DNA of 64,000 nt from Hippasteria phrygiana (Eukaryota; Echinodermata; Asteroidea; Valvatida; Goniasteridae): assembly GCA_037893225.1 (NCBI GenBank), contig JAZGUH010000775.1, forward strand, positions 248,001-312,000, given 5' to 3'. Positions 47,593-60,637 of the stretch are shown in pieces; the stretch's first letter is position 1; each line of letters starts with the position of its first letter. A program made the position numbers and the translations under genes. Below the pieces are notes generated by a model. It was given only the letters and a program-made list of their open reading frames with translations. It did no database searches and was not told the DNA's origin.

Positions 47593-49407
47593 TCAAACTA
47601 CGACACCGACTGACATTTGTTCGTAGTCTTCAACGACGTCTCTCTTAGCAATGGGCCTCTGGTACCTCGGAGAATGCTTTCTGGTTTCTATGGTTACCTC
47701 ATATTCATCGTCCGTATTCTTCGGAGTCATATAGACGCCGTCATCGGCTTCGTTGACATAAACTCCTTCTGAGTGGTCTGCCTCGGTTTTATGGTAGCCA
47801 ACCGTGAGATCATTGTTTCTGAGCACCCCCGGGGCAGAGCTCGGCTGGTCTTTCTTCTTGTAATACCGACGGACACATACGACCAGAGCAATGACAGTGA
47901 GTGTGACAACAAGGGTGATAAACATGGTGAGAACAGAGACAGCAAATAAAATGAGTTCGGTTTCTCTGGGAAGTGATTCAACAGTGATGTTAACAACGGC
48001 CCTAGTGTCCATCTCACCCGAGACTTTTTGGACCATGCACGTGTATAATCCTTGGTTGGATTTCTGAACTGAAATGATGTACAACGTCATGTCTTGTGAA
48101 ACGACAAACTTGCCTTGCCATTTGTCAAATATGACCGTGCCATTTGGGTCTAGCCATGTTACGTAAGAGGCGCGTGTGCCGGTTGTGTTACATGGTAGGG
48201 TACATGTCGAAACATGACCGAATGGACGTACAACAGTTGATTGCCGCCGAGATACAGACGTTCCAGTGAGTCTAGACCAATGAAGTAGTCAGGATGTAAC
48301 ACGGTGAGTTGGTTGTTGGTGATGGAAAGCTCCACCAGCTCAGCCTGGTTGAGGAATACTCCACCCAACAATGACGTCAGAGCGTTGCCATCGAGATACA
48401 GAGACCGTATAGCATCGTGAGTTGTCTCAGAGCGGTTGAGGAGATGACCAAGAGTCGATTGTTTGCTACGTGGAGCTCCGTCAGGTTAATGAATCCTTGC
48501 AGAGTCGTAGAGGACAGGTTGGCCAGCAAGTTATCATCAGCGTATCTGCAGACCGTCTGCCCAATCGGGTTGTATGTATCAGGGAATTAAACGAGTTGTT
48601 GCTGATGTCCAGCTTCTTCAGGAACTCATTTCCACTTTCATGCAAAGTAAATGTGTTGCTCCAATTTATTAATCCATTGCTACCCAAATTAAGCTCAGAA
48701 GGAACTGAAAGGGACAATGTTTGAAGCATGTTGTGACTCAGGGACGGTTCTTTTATCTTTATACCACCCTTGGTTTTAAAAGAATAGATTTTATTGTGGT
48801 CCAGCCTCAGCGTGAGGTTACCATTCAGCTGATTTTGTGTGTGTTTTCTTAAGGTGAATGATATTATCTGATTGAATTGCAAGCTGATTTCAGAGGGCAA
48901 GGGCAAGTTTCGGTAAATGTAAATACCAGTTATAAAGTTAACATTTGCTGAAAAGCGCTCCAAAGATCTACAGTTTGGAATATAAATAGGCAATTGCAGG
49001 GAGTTATAATCAACCGAGAAGTCCCTTAGGTTTATGAGATTACATTCACGGCTCAGATTAGAAATGACGTTGTGTTGTACCGACAGTTTCTTCAGGCTTC
49101 CCAAAAAAACTGACGTCATTAAAGCTCGCACATCAGTTAGGATGTTGTAGTCAAGGTACAGCTCAACCAACCTCGCGAAAGTCCCGTTGAAATCGTCTGG
49201 CTCCAGAACCGAGATGTTGTTGTGGCTTAGATTCATGATGCGGGCGTCTGGGTAGTTGATGGAACACATCCCAGTTGGCGGGAGGAGCAGTCGGCCCTTG
49301 CAGTCACGTGATCGTATTCACACTGCGCATGACAACGTGATGATTGAGAGATTCTGATAAAGCTTCCGATGCCAAGTAGAAGCAAGACCGTCGCAAATGG
49401 TCCCATT
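47593..49407 (-). pseudogene. LRR-Ig receptor pseudogene (LRRIG-psi)
   Basis: Paralogue of the two intact receptors. The signal peptide is present (MGPFATVLLLLGIGSFIRIS from 49407) with the N-terminal CHAQCEYD cap. A one-base deletion after TGTGTTCC (about 49268) shifts the frame. The LRR block then reads on in a second frame (49269-48481). An extra ATAC plus a five-base loss follow near 48550-48575, and a two-base insertion near 48412. Near 48195-48225 the LRR sequence YVHS joins straight to the middle of the Ig domain, so about 160 residues (last LRRs, LRRCT, first Ig strand) are missing. The rest is open: Ig end, membrane helix, and a tail with YVNE, YMTP, YEVT, YQRP and YEQM. It may still be transcribed, but cannot encode a full receptor. 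Confidence 0.88.
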
Positions 49408-49773
49408 TTCGTCTAAAATACGTAAATGAAAAAAAAAGCCAAATTTGAACCTTTCGTACAGACTACAAACTATGGTCTGCCCACCTCTTTCTTCTCTCTC
49501 AATAGTTATATTTTTGCACTTTCTACGTTTTCTTTATTAAAGTTATGTTAAAATGTGCAGTTTGTCAACAACAGAAAATATTTGGTTTAAAAAACAAGCA
49601 TTTTGGTAAATGATCTTGAGTGATTTTTTGAAAAATCCCACGTTCAATTGGTGTATATTTCGCTTGCAGTCTTGAATTTTCTTCATTTTCGGTGTGAATA
49701 GAATCTGGTGCAGTTCATGGGGTGGTTTTTTTTAGTTATTTTTAAAATGTGTATCTTGTTTGTTTTAGTGTTC

Positions 49774-49993
49774 TTAACCCCTTGAGTATACGGTTATCGT
49801 AGTGAGGCGCCGGGGTGCCATGGCGGTCTGTGCAGTCAAGTGAAACGGACACAAGAGGCTTGTTCAGCCAAGCGTAACATACACAATAATCCAACAATGG
49901 ATTGAAACTGCACAAATAGCGGCAAATGGCGTCATCCGACCTGGTGCCACTGTTTGTTTGCGCCATTTGGCGTCATCCGTACGCAAGGGTTAA
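49774..49993 (-). mobile_element. MITE family M3 copy
   Basis: TTAACCCCTTGAGTATACGG at 49774, CGCAAGGGTTAA ending 49993. The duplicated counterpart at 57056-57255 has lost both outer ends. Confidence 0.7.
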
Positions 49994-51170
49994 TCACATA
50001 TATATGTGTTCTTATGAGTTATTGTTTATTACCAAAATGTGGGGCAACATGTCTGCTAACTGCAGTACTTTCTTTCCTTTTAATTTGGTTGCCACTAGCC
50101 CATACTGGTGGTTATTTTGATGTACATGTATTGTAGTCTATGTCTAATTGTCTATTGTATGTTATATTACAATTAGATAGAAAGTCGAACCGGTTCACCA
50201 GAGATGAAAGGTGATGATGACAGAACAACTACCATGGATGTATAGTTGAATCCCGATCCGAGTCCGATGTCTTGACTTGACTTGACTAGAGCCCTGCATG
50301 GCTTGAATGTAGACTTGAAGCTGGATTATATAAAAAAAAACTTTAAACAAAAAACTGTTTATAATGGTCCTAGGGTCATGGTATTAAAAAGTACTTGAGA
50401 ATCCAGCTTCAAGTCTTATACATTCGAATCAGGGCTCTAGCCAAGTCCAGATTTCAGCTCGGCATTTGAGTTCTCCTATAGAAGACGTAAACCTACTTTC
50501 TCTCTGTTTTGGCATCGGATCGGACGCGGATCGGGACTCGAACAGCCCTGATCACCACGCCATCCTGACTGCCCAACCTCAGATGTACCCATTGTGTACT
50601 TCAAGCGTTCGTGTTTTAGGATTTTTCAATGGAAGTCACCCATTACCAGGCTAAAAGCCACTCAATAGGTAAAGGGCTACAACAGAGGTGTTGGGGGTTG
50701 GCCACATTTTAGGTTGCAGAGATGCATGGTTCCAATCACTTTCTGCAGGGAAAGCAACAACATTGTCACTGAATAACAATACAGAAATGTGATACAATTT
50801 TGTTTCTGCATATTCCAGATTTGTAGCCTTCGATGGATTTTTTTTCGAAACTTTTGCTATCCAGTAAAAATATATACTTACAAAGTTTAATCGTCCAAAA
50901 CAAGTCAAATGAAGATCCTCCGATGAACAAGTTACAACTGTGGACAATATGCACGATCATTAACGTAGGTAGAAACTTCGCCCCTCAATGAAACTTCTGT
51001 TGCGTCCGCAACTGGTGCATCCTCATAATGTGTATACTTCACAGAATATTTCCCTTTTCTATACAGCATTTCGACCAATCACTGCGCTCGTCTATAACCG
51101 ATTACGTCACACTTGGGCATGCGCGTTGCAATTTTCGGCGCTTCTGTCCTTGCAACATGTAACGTTTCCC

Positions 51171-51362
51171 AAATCTGGCTTGGGCTTCGGCTTCGTCTAA
51201 AGCTATTCCCCAGCCACATTGCCGATCTGAAGGCTTGAATACGTAGATAAATAAACAGGCTTTGGCTCTTGTAACAAAAACAGTGTCCCAGATCTTGCCA
51301 AATCTGGGGACACATCTACGCGATGTGCGAAGCCGAAGCCCGAGCCCAAGCCAGAGTTTGAG
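51171..51362. mobile_element. hairpin MITE (CTTGGGCTTCGGCTTCG type)
   Basis: AAATCTGGCTTGGGCTTCGG (51171) is mirrored by GAAGCCGAAGCCCGAGCCCA (51329). Also present in unit B at 58581-58776. The basic ORFs across it arise from the inverted arms. Confidence 0.65.
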
Positions 51363-52980
51363 AAATGCCCATATGCATGGCAAACACTATGTATGTTTAT
51401 CTGATTGACAGTTGAAGTGGGAAGTAAAAACTGTGTGACAGAACGACGTGAACTGAATACTCTTTAAAGCAATAGCATTCCAAATTATCTATGTAAAAAT
51501 TCATTAACAACGTTAAAAAGGAATAACATTTAGAATCTGTAATAAATGCGCGCAAATCTTTTGCAATGAAGCAGTTGGCATTTTCACTGCTTTATTGCAA
51601 GTTTTTAATTCATTTTTTAAAAACAACAAATAAAAGATCCGTAATAGTGTATTTATTTTAAAGGAGTTCCTGATTTTGAACGTGGGTGTTTGTTATCGTA
51701 TGCTGGCCTGGACTGTTTGCAAAAATTTAACTAACTTCCTTGTAGGTTTCTCGGTAATTTCCGGGAGCACAAGTGCAAGGTTTAGTCTTCACAATTCAGA
51801 ATATTCAAGGAAACAAAACAACTCTAAAAGCCTAAATACTCAGAAAACACTAATATATAGGTTTCCTAGGTCATTTAAAAAAAATCACTTTAATACCCGG
51901 CTTATCCAGTTTCCTTTGAAAATGAATATTCAGCATTCAATCGTCAAGAGTCATTCGATTTTATTAGTTAAACATTCGCTGGGCAAAAAAAATCATTCAC
52001 ATTCAAACGATTCGATGACTCTTAATTTGATTGCACCGTTTGGAAATAGATGGTGGAAATTCAACTTAGTGTTGATGAAAATGTGGTTTTTAATGCCCCC
52101 CCCCCCCCCCCCCAAATGACTAAAAATATCATACGTGCACGAAAACGAAATTGAATGCAGTAACATCGAAAAAGAAACCCCACCTTGATCAAATTAGAGA
52201 TAAACGCGCGAATTTCAAACCGTGTTAATGAAAATGATCAACATTTTTCTGAAAATGGCCGGGAAATCCTATAGTTTCCGGGGTCCAAAACCAAATAGCA
52301 TTCGTGATATAGGGGCTTACAAGGTTTTAAACAAGGAAACAGAGAGTAAAATGCTTAATCTTGGGCACTACTTAGTATTTTTGAAATAGTTACACCACTG
52401 GCGGATAGCTTTTGGGGGCGGGGGGGCGGGCCAAAAAATTCCCCACAGCAGGAACTGATGAGTTTAAAGTCAACTTTTCGAAGACCACATGAGCTGACCA
52501 GTTATCAGTTGTTGTGTTAGTTTTTAAAACAATCATAATACCATTTAAGTTTTGTTATGAGGGGAGTCTTTTTTTTTGGGGGGGGGGTGGTGGCCCCATT
52601 TATCCCATTGAATCCGCCCTTGGGGTTACACATTTTACTTTAATCGAGATTGCAATCATTCATGGCGTATATAAATCAATCTATATTGTAAGCATTTCAT
52701 TGCGATCATTTTATTGTGTTTAAAACATCGTTGCTTCGGTATGTGCTTAATTTACATGCATGATAGTATACGTAATGCTACAATTTATAAACAATGCTTG
52801 CATCACTCACTGAAGATGCATATGTATTTGTAGGTCCCTGTATCCCGAATAACAATTTAGTTATACAAATAAATGCAGAATCAACTCAATAATTACAAAA
52901 CCCACGTCATGTAATATCATGTCATAAGTGTACTTTTAACCAATAGTTTGTCTATATAAATTTCCCATTATTGGATACAG

Positions 52981-53232
52981 GGGTCATTCCATAAATTTGG
53001 GGTCCAAAAGTGTGACATTTTTGTGTGTCCCTGTTATACACCTGACCTGTGTAATTTCCCATCAAGTATCATTAAAATTGACTTCACACTATTTTTTACT
53101 TGTTTGGCAGGTACTTTGCTTTACACAATCACTATTAGAGATAGAAGGCATTAAAGAATGTGCCTGGAATTGCTAAATCTTATAAACGCACTATGTAACA
53201 GGGACCCCAAATTTATGGAATGAACTACAGAT
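52981..53232. mobile_element. MITE family M7 copy
   Basis: GGTCATTCCATAAATTTGGG at the left, CCCAAATTTATGGAATGAAC at the right. Duplicated in unit B (60390-60637). Confidence 0.7.
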
Positions 53233-54014
53233 TTGTTGCCATTCATTTCCCCATATAAGTATATACATTATTAACAAGTTGGACACAATTTTGCAAGAAA
53301 TGGTCACTTGTTTTGACCGGGAAATCAACAAACGGTCATGCCAAGCGTGACGTAAAACTTTAAATAAAGGGCAAAAATTAAAATACCAACTTAAGGAAAA
53401 TAATAACCAATTACATTGACTTGTCCAATCCTTGCGGTAAACTTTCCTAGTTAAACTTTCCCAACTTCAGGAATGGACAGTTGAATAAATTATGCAAACA
53501 ACTCAATGCCGAGTAAATATAATCAGTTCCTGGTAAAACAAAAATAACCAACCGACCCGAACCGACCCGACCGATCAACCAACAAAAAATATGTGTACGT
53601 GCTTAATGTACACACATGACTAAATACGCATTAACTGAAGATGAAAGTATAATTCTAGGTCCTTATACTCTAAATAAGAGACTGTCTAAAAATGAAGAAT
53701 CAAATCACCGTTAACAATATAAATCAAGTTGCCACTATATAACAAGCCGAAAACCTTATGATCAGTGTTGATGAGTTGAATCCATATGTCACATGCACTA
53801 GTGAAAACAAACACTAAAAGAATAAACATCATCAGGAGTAAAATACAAGGGAGTCTCAGTCTACGCCATTTTGATAAATTTTCAACAGATTTTCTTTTTC
53901 TTTCAGCTACTGCACATGTGCTTTGGAATACAAACTTCATGTCTAGCATAGAGCAAACTCAATACTTAATAACCGTCTCTACCAAGATGGTTTCATCTTT
54001 CCCCCTCTCTCCCT

Positions 54015-56273
54015 TCATGCCACACTGCCAATGGACATTGGCTCGTAACTATCAGCGTCGTCCTTCTTGGGCAGAATCGGGGTCTGGTACCTGGATGGGA
54101 GTGTCGTTGTTGACAAGGCAACCTCGTAGTTGTCGTCTGGGTCCTTCTCGATCGTTGGAGTCATGTAAGTGTCATCCGCTGCTTCGTTGACATAGCCTTC
54201 TTCTGAGCGAGTAGCCTTAGTTTTACGGACGCGAACCTTAAGCTTGGGATCGACAGAAAGTCCTTCTGCTGGCCCGCTCGGCTGGTCTTTCTTCTTGTAA
54301 CGCCGACGGACACAGATGACCGAGGCAACGACAATTAGTGTGACAATAAGGGTGATAAACATGGTAGGGACAACAGACACGGCAAGCGAGCTGCTGCTGG
54401 GTAGTTTAGATTCGTTTACAGTGATGTCAACGACAGCTCTAGCCTTCTTACCCAAGACATTTTCGACCAAGCACGTGTACGTTCCTTGGTCGTATTTCTG
54501 AATTGAAATAATATGTAAAGTCATGTCTTGAGAAATGACAAACCTGCCCTGCCATTTTTCTGATATCACCGTGCCGTTCAAGTCCAGCCATGTTACGTTG
54601 GGGGCCGGGATGCCGGTTGCAGTGCATGATAAGGTCGCTGTCTGACCGACTGCGATTTGGAGATGGTTAGGGTTTGTCACGGCCTTCGGAGGTTCGCAGG
54701 AGAAGTCATGTATGTCCAAGTCTGTAATCACTGCTTCAGCATGCCGTGGTGGGCCTTGGCATCGAGTGAGAGTAGAGGGTGGATTTTTGAGCAGCCAGTC
54801 ACGTAGACCCGTCAGCCTGCAGTCACACTGGAGAGGGTTGCCTTCTAGCTCGAGTCTAGAGAGGGCGCGGTTTCTCCCAGACAAAGAATCACCAGAAACC
54901 ACTTCAATGTGGTTGAAACGCATGTCCAGTATAGCCAGGTTGTCGCAGTGACCTAAGATGTCACTGATGTCATTGATTGAATTGTGAGTCAGCACCAGGT
55001 TCCGCAGATCGGTAAGATGGTCACAGTTACCAAGATCCAAGACATCGAGTTTATTTTCAGACAAGTCCATCGTGACCAGTCTAGGCATCTGCCTTAGCAT
55101 CTCCGAGTGGACGTAGAACAGTTGATTGCCGGCGAGACACAGACGTTCCAGTGAGTATAGACCAATGAAGTAGTCAGGATGTAACACGGTGAGTTGGTTG
55201 TTGGTGATGGAAAGCTCCACCAGCTCAGCCTGGTTGAGGAATACTCCACCCAACAATGACGTCAGAGCGTTGCCATCGAGATACAGAGACCGTAGCATCG
55301 TGAGTTGGCTCAGAGCGGTTGAGGAGATGAACAAGAGTCGATTGTTTGCTACGTGGAGCTCCGTCAGGTTAATGAATCCTTGCAGCGTTGTAGAGGACAG
55401 GTTGGCCAGCAAGTTATCATCAGCGTTTAGGATCTGTAGCCCATCTGCCCAATCGGGTTGTATCAGGGAATCGAACGAGTTGTTCCTTGTGTCCAATTTC
55501 TCCATTGACTTATCTCCACGCTGGTCTAACCTGAATCCATTTCTCAAGTCGCGCAGTTCGTTGCTGGCTACATTGAGCCGAGTGGGAGTTGGCACGTCAA
55601 TATTTGTAAGTCTATTGTGACTCAGCGACAATAAGTTTAGCGAGCGGTAACCACGGAGGCGCATATGGGTGATTTCATTGTGGTCTAATAAGAAGGTGAA
55701 ATTAGAACTTGAATGCATTGGATATATTCCAAAGTGATTTATTCGGTTGAACCGCAAGCTTACAAAAGAGGGTACAAAATCTAAAAAATAACGAATAAAA
55801 CCTGCCAGTTTATTTGAATCCGCAGAAAAGTGCGTCAAGGACCGACATGTTGGAATATACGGTAAATCAGTCAGCGAGTTGTTGTCCACCCAGAATTTCT
55901 CGAGGGAATCAAGTCTGCATTCACGGTCCAAGCTGGGAATGATGTTGTGTCGCACTGAGAGTTTTTCCAGGCTTCCCAAATCAGTTGACGTCATTAATGT
56001 TCTCACATCAGTTAGGAAGTTGTAGTCAAGGTACAGCTCAACCAAACTCGTGAAAGTCCCGTTGAAATCGTCTGGCTCCAAAACCGAGATGTTGTTGTGG
56101 CTTAGATCCATGACGAGGGCGTCTGGGTAGTTGACGGGGATGCAGTCCAGATAACGGGAGGAGCAGTCGGCCCTTGCAGTCACGCGGTCGTAATCACACT
56201 GCGCATGACAGCGTGATGATTGGGAGATTTTGATGGAAGCTCCGAGACACAACAGCAGCATGAATGAGGCCAT
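54015..56273 (-). CDS. LRR-Ig transmembrane receptor A (single coding exon, 752 aa)
   Basis: Predicted plasma-membrane receptor; ligand unknown. Order: signal peptide about 1-19 (MASFMLLLCLGASIKISQSS), Cys-rich LRRNT (CHAQCDYD to LDCIP), about 18 LRRs (LVMDLSHNNISVL to LSRLELEGNPL), LRRCT about 479-526 (NPLQCDCRLTGLRDWLL to SC), one I-set Ig 534-620 (C550, W562, YTC C601), membrane helix about 630-654, RRRYKKK stop-transfer, cytoplasmic tail of about 97 residues. The tail has Y694VNE (Grb2-like YxN), Y703MTP and Y729QTP (YxxP), Y716EVA and Y743EPM (PI3K-like YxxM). The ATG follows a TTTCAG acceptor by six bases, so the 5' UTR is probably spliced and the coding region intronless. No FN3 domain, unlike LRRN. 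Family resemblance is to invertebrate deuterostome LRRIG proteins. Role in immunity or cell adhesion is inference. Confidence 0.9.
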   Translation of the reverse strand: MASFMLLLCLGASIKISQSSRCHAQCDYDRVTARADCSSRYLDCIPVNYPDALVMDLSHNNISVLEPDDFNGTFTSLVELYLDYNFLTDVRTLMTSTDLGSLEKLSVRHNIIPSLDRECRLDSLEKFWVDNNSLTDLPYIPTCRSLTHFSADSNKLAGFIRYFLDFVPSFVSLRFNRINHFGIYPMHSSSNFTFLLDHNEITHMRLRGYRSLNLLSLSHNRLTNIDVPTPTRLNVASNELRDLRNGFRLDQRGDKSMEKLDTRNNSFDSLIQPDWADGLQILNADDNLLANLSSTTLQGFINLTELHVANNRLLFISSTALSQLTMLRSLYLDGNALTSLLGGVFLNQAELVELSITNNQLTVLHPDYFIGLYSLERLCLAGNQLFYVHSEMLRQMPRLVTMDLSENKLDVLDLGNCDHLTDLRNLVLTHNSINDISDILGHCDNLAILDMRFNHIEVVSGDSLSGRNRALSRLELEGNPLQCDCRLTGLRDWLLKNPPSTLTRCQGPPRHAEAVITDLDIHDFSCEPPKAVTNPNHLQIAVGQTATLSCTATGIPAPNVTWLDLNGTVISEKWQGRFVISQDMTLHIISIQKYDQGTYTCLVENVLGKKARAVVDITVNESKLPSSSSLAVSVVPTMFITLIVTLIVVASVICVRRRYKKKDQPSGPAEGLSVDPKLKVRVRKTKATRSEEGYVNEAADDTYMTPTIEKDPDDNYEVALSTTTLPSRYQTPILPKKDDADSYEPMSIGSVA

Positions 56274-56489
56274 CTTTATCTGAAATATTTAAAACATTCA
56301 GTTCAACAAGCAGAGTGGCAGAAAGCAGGACGCAATTTTCCAGTAATATTTGAGTAATAAAGTGACTAAAACTAGTGGTTCCTTCGTAGTTGAAATCCAC
56401 TCTTCACGGGTACTGCCTTATCTGTCCCATTGTAACAATATTACTGAGGAAACATTTTAAGCTAATTTAAATCTAATTTACTCTTAATT
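56274..56489 (-). promoter_or_regulatory. 5' flank of receptor A
   Basis: Starts with the splice-acceptor-like TATTTCAG just upstream of the ATG. It is conserved in unit B (63674-63890). No TATA box or initiator could be named; the 5' UTR exon probably lies here or further upstream. Confidence 0.35.
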
Positions 56490-56541
56490 TTTTGATAAAG
56501 CTTCCGATGCCAAGTAGAAGCAAGACCGTCGCCAATGGTTC
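56490..56541 (-). pseudogene. truncated signal-peptide remnant of the LRRIG pseudogene
   Basis: The minus strand matches the first 17 or so codons of the 49407 pseudogene (GCGACGGTCTTGCTTCTACT, Leu-rich signal peptide). The ATG has become ATT, and the sequence stops where unit A ends. It is the by-product of the tandem duplication, not a gene. Confidence 0.8.
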
Positions 56542-56866
56542 AATTTTCGTCTAAAATACGTAAATGAAAAAAAAAGCCAAATTTCAACCTTTGTAATTCG
56601 TACAGACTATGGTCTGCCCATCTCTTTCTTCTCTCTCAATAGTTATATTTTTGCACTTTCTGCTTTTTCTTTATTAAAGTTATGTTAAATTTGCAGTTTG
56701 TCAACAACAGAAAATATTTTGTTAAAAACCAAGCATTTTGGTAAATGTTCTTGAGGGATTTTCTGAAAAATCCCAAGTTTAATTATCCTCTTCAAAGTGC
56801 TGGTTTTCCAAATAGGCCTTACAATCTGGTTTAGTATCGTAATGCATGTAGTCAATAGCAGAATGA

Positions 56867-56903
56867 TTTGTTTGTTTGTTTGTTTGTTTGTTTGTTTGTT
56901 TGG
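56867..56903. repeat. (TTTG)n microsatellite
   Basis: Nine TTTG units, absent from the corresponding place in unit A (near 49638). Confidence 0.85.
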
Positions 56904-57055
56904 GCTTTTTCTTATTTAGTTAATTCAAATTGGTGTATATTTCGCTTGCAGTCTTGAATTTTCTTCATTTTCGGTGTGAATAGAATCTGGTGCAGTTCAT
57001 GGGGTGGGGTTTTGGAGTTATTTTTAAAATGTGTATCTTGTTTGTTTTAGTGTTC

Positions 57056-57255
57056 TTAACCCCTACGGTTATCGTAGTGAGGCGCCGGGGTGCCGGGGCG
57101 GCCTGGCAGCCAAGCAAAACGGCCACAATGTGCTTGTGCAGTCAAGCGTAACATACACAATAATCCAACAATGGATTGAAACTGCACAGATAGCGGCAAA
57201 TGGCGTCATCCGACCTGGTGCCATTGTTTTTTGCGCCATTTGGCGTCATCCGTCA
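57056..57255 (-). mobile_element. MITE family M3, degraded copy
   Basis: Duplicate of 49774-49993. TTAACCCCTACGG is left at one end, and the other terminal CAAGGGGTTAA is deleted. Confidence 0.6.
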
Positions 57256-57894
57256 CATATAATGTGTTCTTATGAGTTATTGTATCACCAAAATGTGGGG
57301 CAACATGTCTGCTAACTGCAGTACTTTCTTTCCTTTTAATTTTGTTGCCACTAGCCCATGCTGGTGGTTATTTTGATGTACATGTATTGTAGTCTATGTC
57401 TAATTGTCTATTGTATGTTGTATTACAATTAGATAGAAAGTCGAACCGGTTCACCAGAGATGGAAGGTGATGATGACAGAACAACTACCATGGATGTATA
57501 GTTGAATCCCGATCCGAGTCCGATATCTTGACTTGACTAGAGCCCTTGCTTGAATGTAGACTTGAAGCTGGATTATAACAACAACTTTTTAAAAATGTTT
57601 ATAATGGTCCTAGGGTCATATTAAAAAGTACTTGAGAATCCAGCTTCAAGTCTACATTCGAATCAGGGCTCTAGCCAAGTCCAGATTTCAGCTCGGCATT
57701 TGAGTTCTCCTATATAGAAGACGTAAACCTACTTTTCCTCTGTTTTGGCATCGGACGCGGATCGGGACTCGAACAGCCCTGATCACCACGCCATCCTGAC
57801 TGCCCAACCTCAGATGTACCCATTGTGTACTTCAAGCGTTCGTGTTTTAGGATTTTTCAATGGAAGTCACCCATTACCAGGCTAAAAGCCACTC

Positions 57895-58075
57895 AATAGG
57901 TAAAGGGTTACAACAGAGGTGTTGGGGGGTTGACCACATTTCAGAATGCCAGCCCCACCACCCTTACAGTTTTCCTGGGTCCAGATCTAAATACAGGATA
58001 AATATTCATTAGATACCAAAGAAATTATCCCAGTTTTCAGACCTATAGACCCAAGCGGGGTAACTTTCACCGTTA
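57895..58075 (+). repeat. dispersed repeat M6, full copy
   Basis: Matches 8405-8575 in reverse. In unit A only its edge survives, so the deletion there came after the duplication, or the unit A copy recombined. Confidence 0.55.
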
Positions 58076-58580
58076 GTGAGGCCAACTCACTCCAACCCCT
58101 TTTAATGACGTACGTGCCAGTGCATAGATGCATGGTTCCAATCACTTTCTGCAGGGACATTAAAGCAACAGCATTGTCACAGAATACAAATACAGAAATG
58201 TGTTACAATTTTGTTTCTGCATATTCCAGATTTGTAGCCTTCGATGGATTTTTTTCGAAACTTTTGCTATCCAGTGAAAATATATACTTACAAAGTTTAA
58301 TCGTCCAAAACAAGTCAAAATGAAGATCCTCCGATGAACAAGTTACAACTGTGGACAATATGCACGATCATTAACGTAGGTAGAAACTTCGCCCCTCAAT
58401 AAAACTTCTGTTGCGTCCGCAACTGGTGCATCCTCATATATGTGTATACTTCGCAGAATATTTTCCTTTTCTATACAGCATTTCGACCAATCACTGCGCT
58501 CGTCTATAACCGATTACGTCACACTTGGGCATGCGCGTTGCAATTTTCGGCGCTTCTGTCCTTGCAACATGTAACGTTTC

Positions 58581-58776
58581 CCAAATCTGGCTTGGGCTTC
58601 GGCTTCGTCTAAAGCTGTTCCCACGCCCCATTGCCGATCTGATAAGGCTTGAATACGTAGATAAATAAACAGGCATTGGCTCTTGTAACAAAAACAGTGT
58701 ACCAGATCTTTCCAAATCCGGGGACACATCTACGCGATGTGCGAAGCCGAAGCCCGAGCCCAAGCCAGAGTTTGAG
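58581..58776. mobile_element. hairpin MITE, unit B copy
   Basis: Same inverted CTTGGGCTTCGGCTTCG arms as 51171-51362. Confidence 0.65.
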
Positions 58777-60389
58777 AAATTCCCATATGCATGCAAACAC
58801 AATGTATTTTTATCTGATTGACAGTTGAAGTGGGAAGTAAAAACTGCGTGACAGTATGACGTAACTGGATACTCTTTAGAGCAATAGCATTCCAAATTAT
58901 CTATGTAGAAATTCATTGACAACGTTAAAAAGGAATAACATTTAGAATCTGTAATAAATGCGCGCAAATCTTTTGCAATGAAGCAGTTGGCATTTTCACT
59001 GCTTTATTGCAAGTTTTTAATTCATTTTTTAAAAACAACAAATAGAAGATCCGTAATAGTGTATTTATTTCAAAGGAGTTCCTGGTTTTGAACGTGGGTG
59101 TTTGTTATCGTATGCTGGCCTGGACTGTTTGCAAAAATTTAACTAACTTCCTTGTAGGTTTCTCGATAATTTCCCGGGAGCACAAGTGCAAGGTTTAGTC
59201 GTCACAATTCAGAATATTCAAGGAAACAAAACAACTCTAAAAGCCTAAATACTCAGAAAACACTAATATATAGGTTTCCTCGGTCATTTAAAAAAAATTA
59301 CTTTAATACCCGGCTTATCCAGTTTCCTTTGAAAATGAATATTCAGCATTCAATCGTCAAGAGTCATTGGAGTCTATTAGTTAAACATCCGCTCGGCAAA
59401 TAAAATCATTCACATTCAAACGATTCGATGACTCTCAATTTGATTGCACCGTTTGGAAATAGATGGTGGAAATTCAACTTAGTGTTGATGAAAATGTGGT
59501 TTTTAATGCCCCCCCCCCCCCCCCCCCAAATAGAATGACTAAAAATATCATACGTGCACGAAAACGAAATTGAATGCAGTAATATCGAAAAAGAAACCCC
59601 ACCTTGATCGAGCTAGAGATAAACGCGCGAATTTCAAACCGTGTTAATGAAAATGATCAACATTTTGCTGAAAATGGCCGGAAAATCCTATAGTTTCCGG
59701 GGTCCAAAACCAAATGATATAGGGGCCTACAAGGTTTTAAACAAGGAAACAGAGAGTAAAATGCTTAATATTGGGCACTACTTAGTATTTTTGAAATAGT
59801 TACACCACTGGTGGATAGCTTTTGGGGGCGGGGGGGGGGGGGGGGGCAAAACAAATTCCCACAGCAGGAACTGATGAGTTGAAAGTCAACTTTTCGAAGA
59901 CCACATGAGCTGACCAGTTATCAGTTGTGTTAGTTTATAAAACAATCATAATACCATTTAAGTTTTGTTTTGGGGAGTTTTCTTTGGGGGGGGGGGGGGG
60001 AGTGGTGGCCCCATTTATCCCATTGAATCCGCCCTTGGGGGTTACACATTTTACTTTAATCGAGATTGCAATCATTCATGGCGTATACAAATCAATCTAT
60101 ATTGTAAGCATTTCATTGCGATCATTTTATTGTGTTTAAAACATCGTTGCTTCGGTATGTGCTTAATTTACATGCATGATAGTATACGTAATGCTACAAT
60201 TTATAAACAATGCTTGCATCACTCACTGAAGATGCAGATGTATTTGTAGGTCCCTGTATCCCGAATAATTTTGTTTATACAAATGCAGAATCAACTCAAT
60301 AATTACAAAACCCACGTCATGTAATATCATGTCATAAGTGTACTTTTAACCAATAGTTTGTCTATATAAATTTTCCATTATTGGGTACA

Positions 60390-60637
60390 GGGGTCATTCC
60401 ATAAATTTGGGGTCCAAAAGTGTGACATTTTTGTTGGTGTCCCTGTTACACCTGACCTGTGTAATTTCCCATCAAGTATCATTAAAATTGACTTCACACT
60501 ATTTTTTACTTGTTTGGCAGGTACTTTGCTTTACACAATCACTATTGGAGATAGAAGGCATTGAAGAATGTGCCTGGAATTGCAAAATCTTATAAACGCA
60601 CTATGTAACAGGGACCCCAAATGTATGGAATGAAATA
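60390..60637. mobile_element. MITE family M7, unit B copy
   Basis: Duplicate of 52981-53232 with both terminal repeats. Confidence 0.7.

Larger units (their letters stand above)
49408..54014. other. spacer between pseudogene and receptor A
   Basis: Contains an M3 MITE (49774-49993), an inverted AAGTCTAGATTC-type repeat (50250-50465), a shortened M6 repeat (near 50665-50720), a hairpin (51171-51362), C- and G-runs (52096-52113, 52580-52590) and an M7 MITE (52981-53232). No gene is supported. Mirrored in 56542-61411. Confidence 0.55.
49354..56489. repeat. tandem segmental duplication, unit A
   Basis: About 7.1 kb repeated head-to-tail as unit B (56490-about 63890) at roughly 95% identity by eye. 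Unit A starts inside the signal-peptide region of the pseudogene and ends just upstream of intact receptor A. Confidence 0.88.
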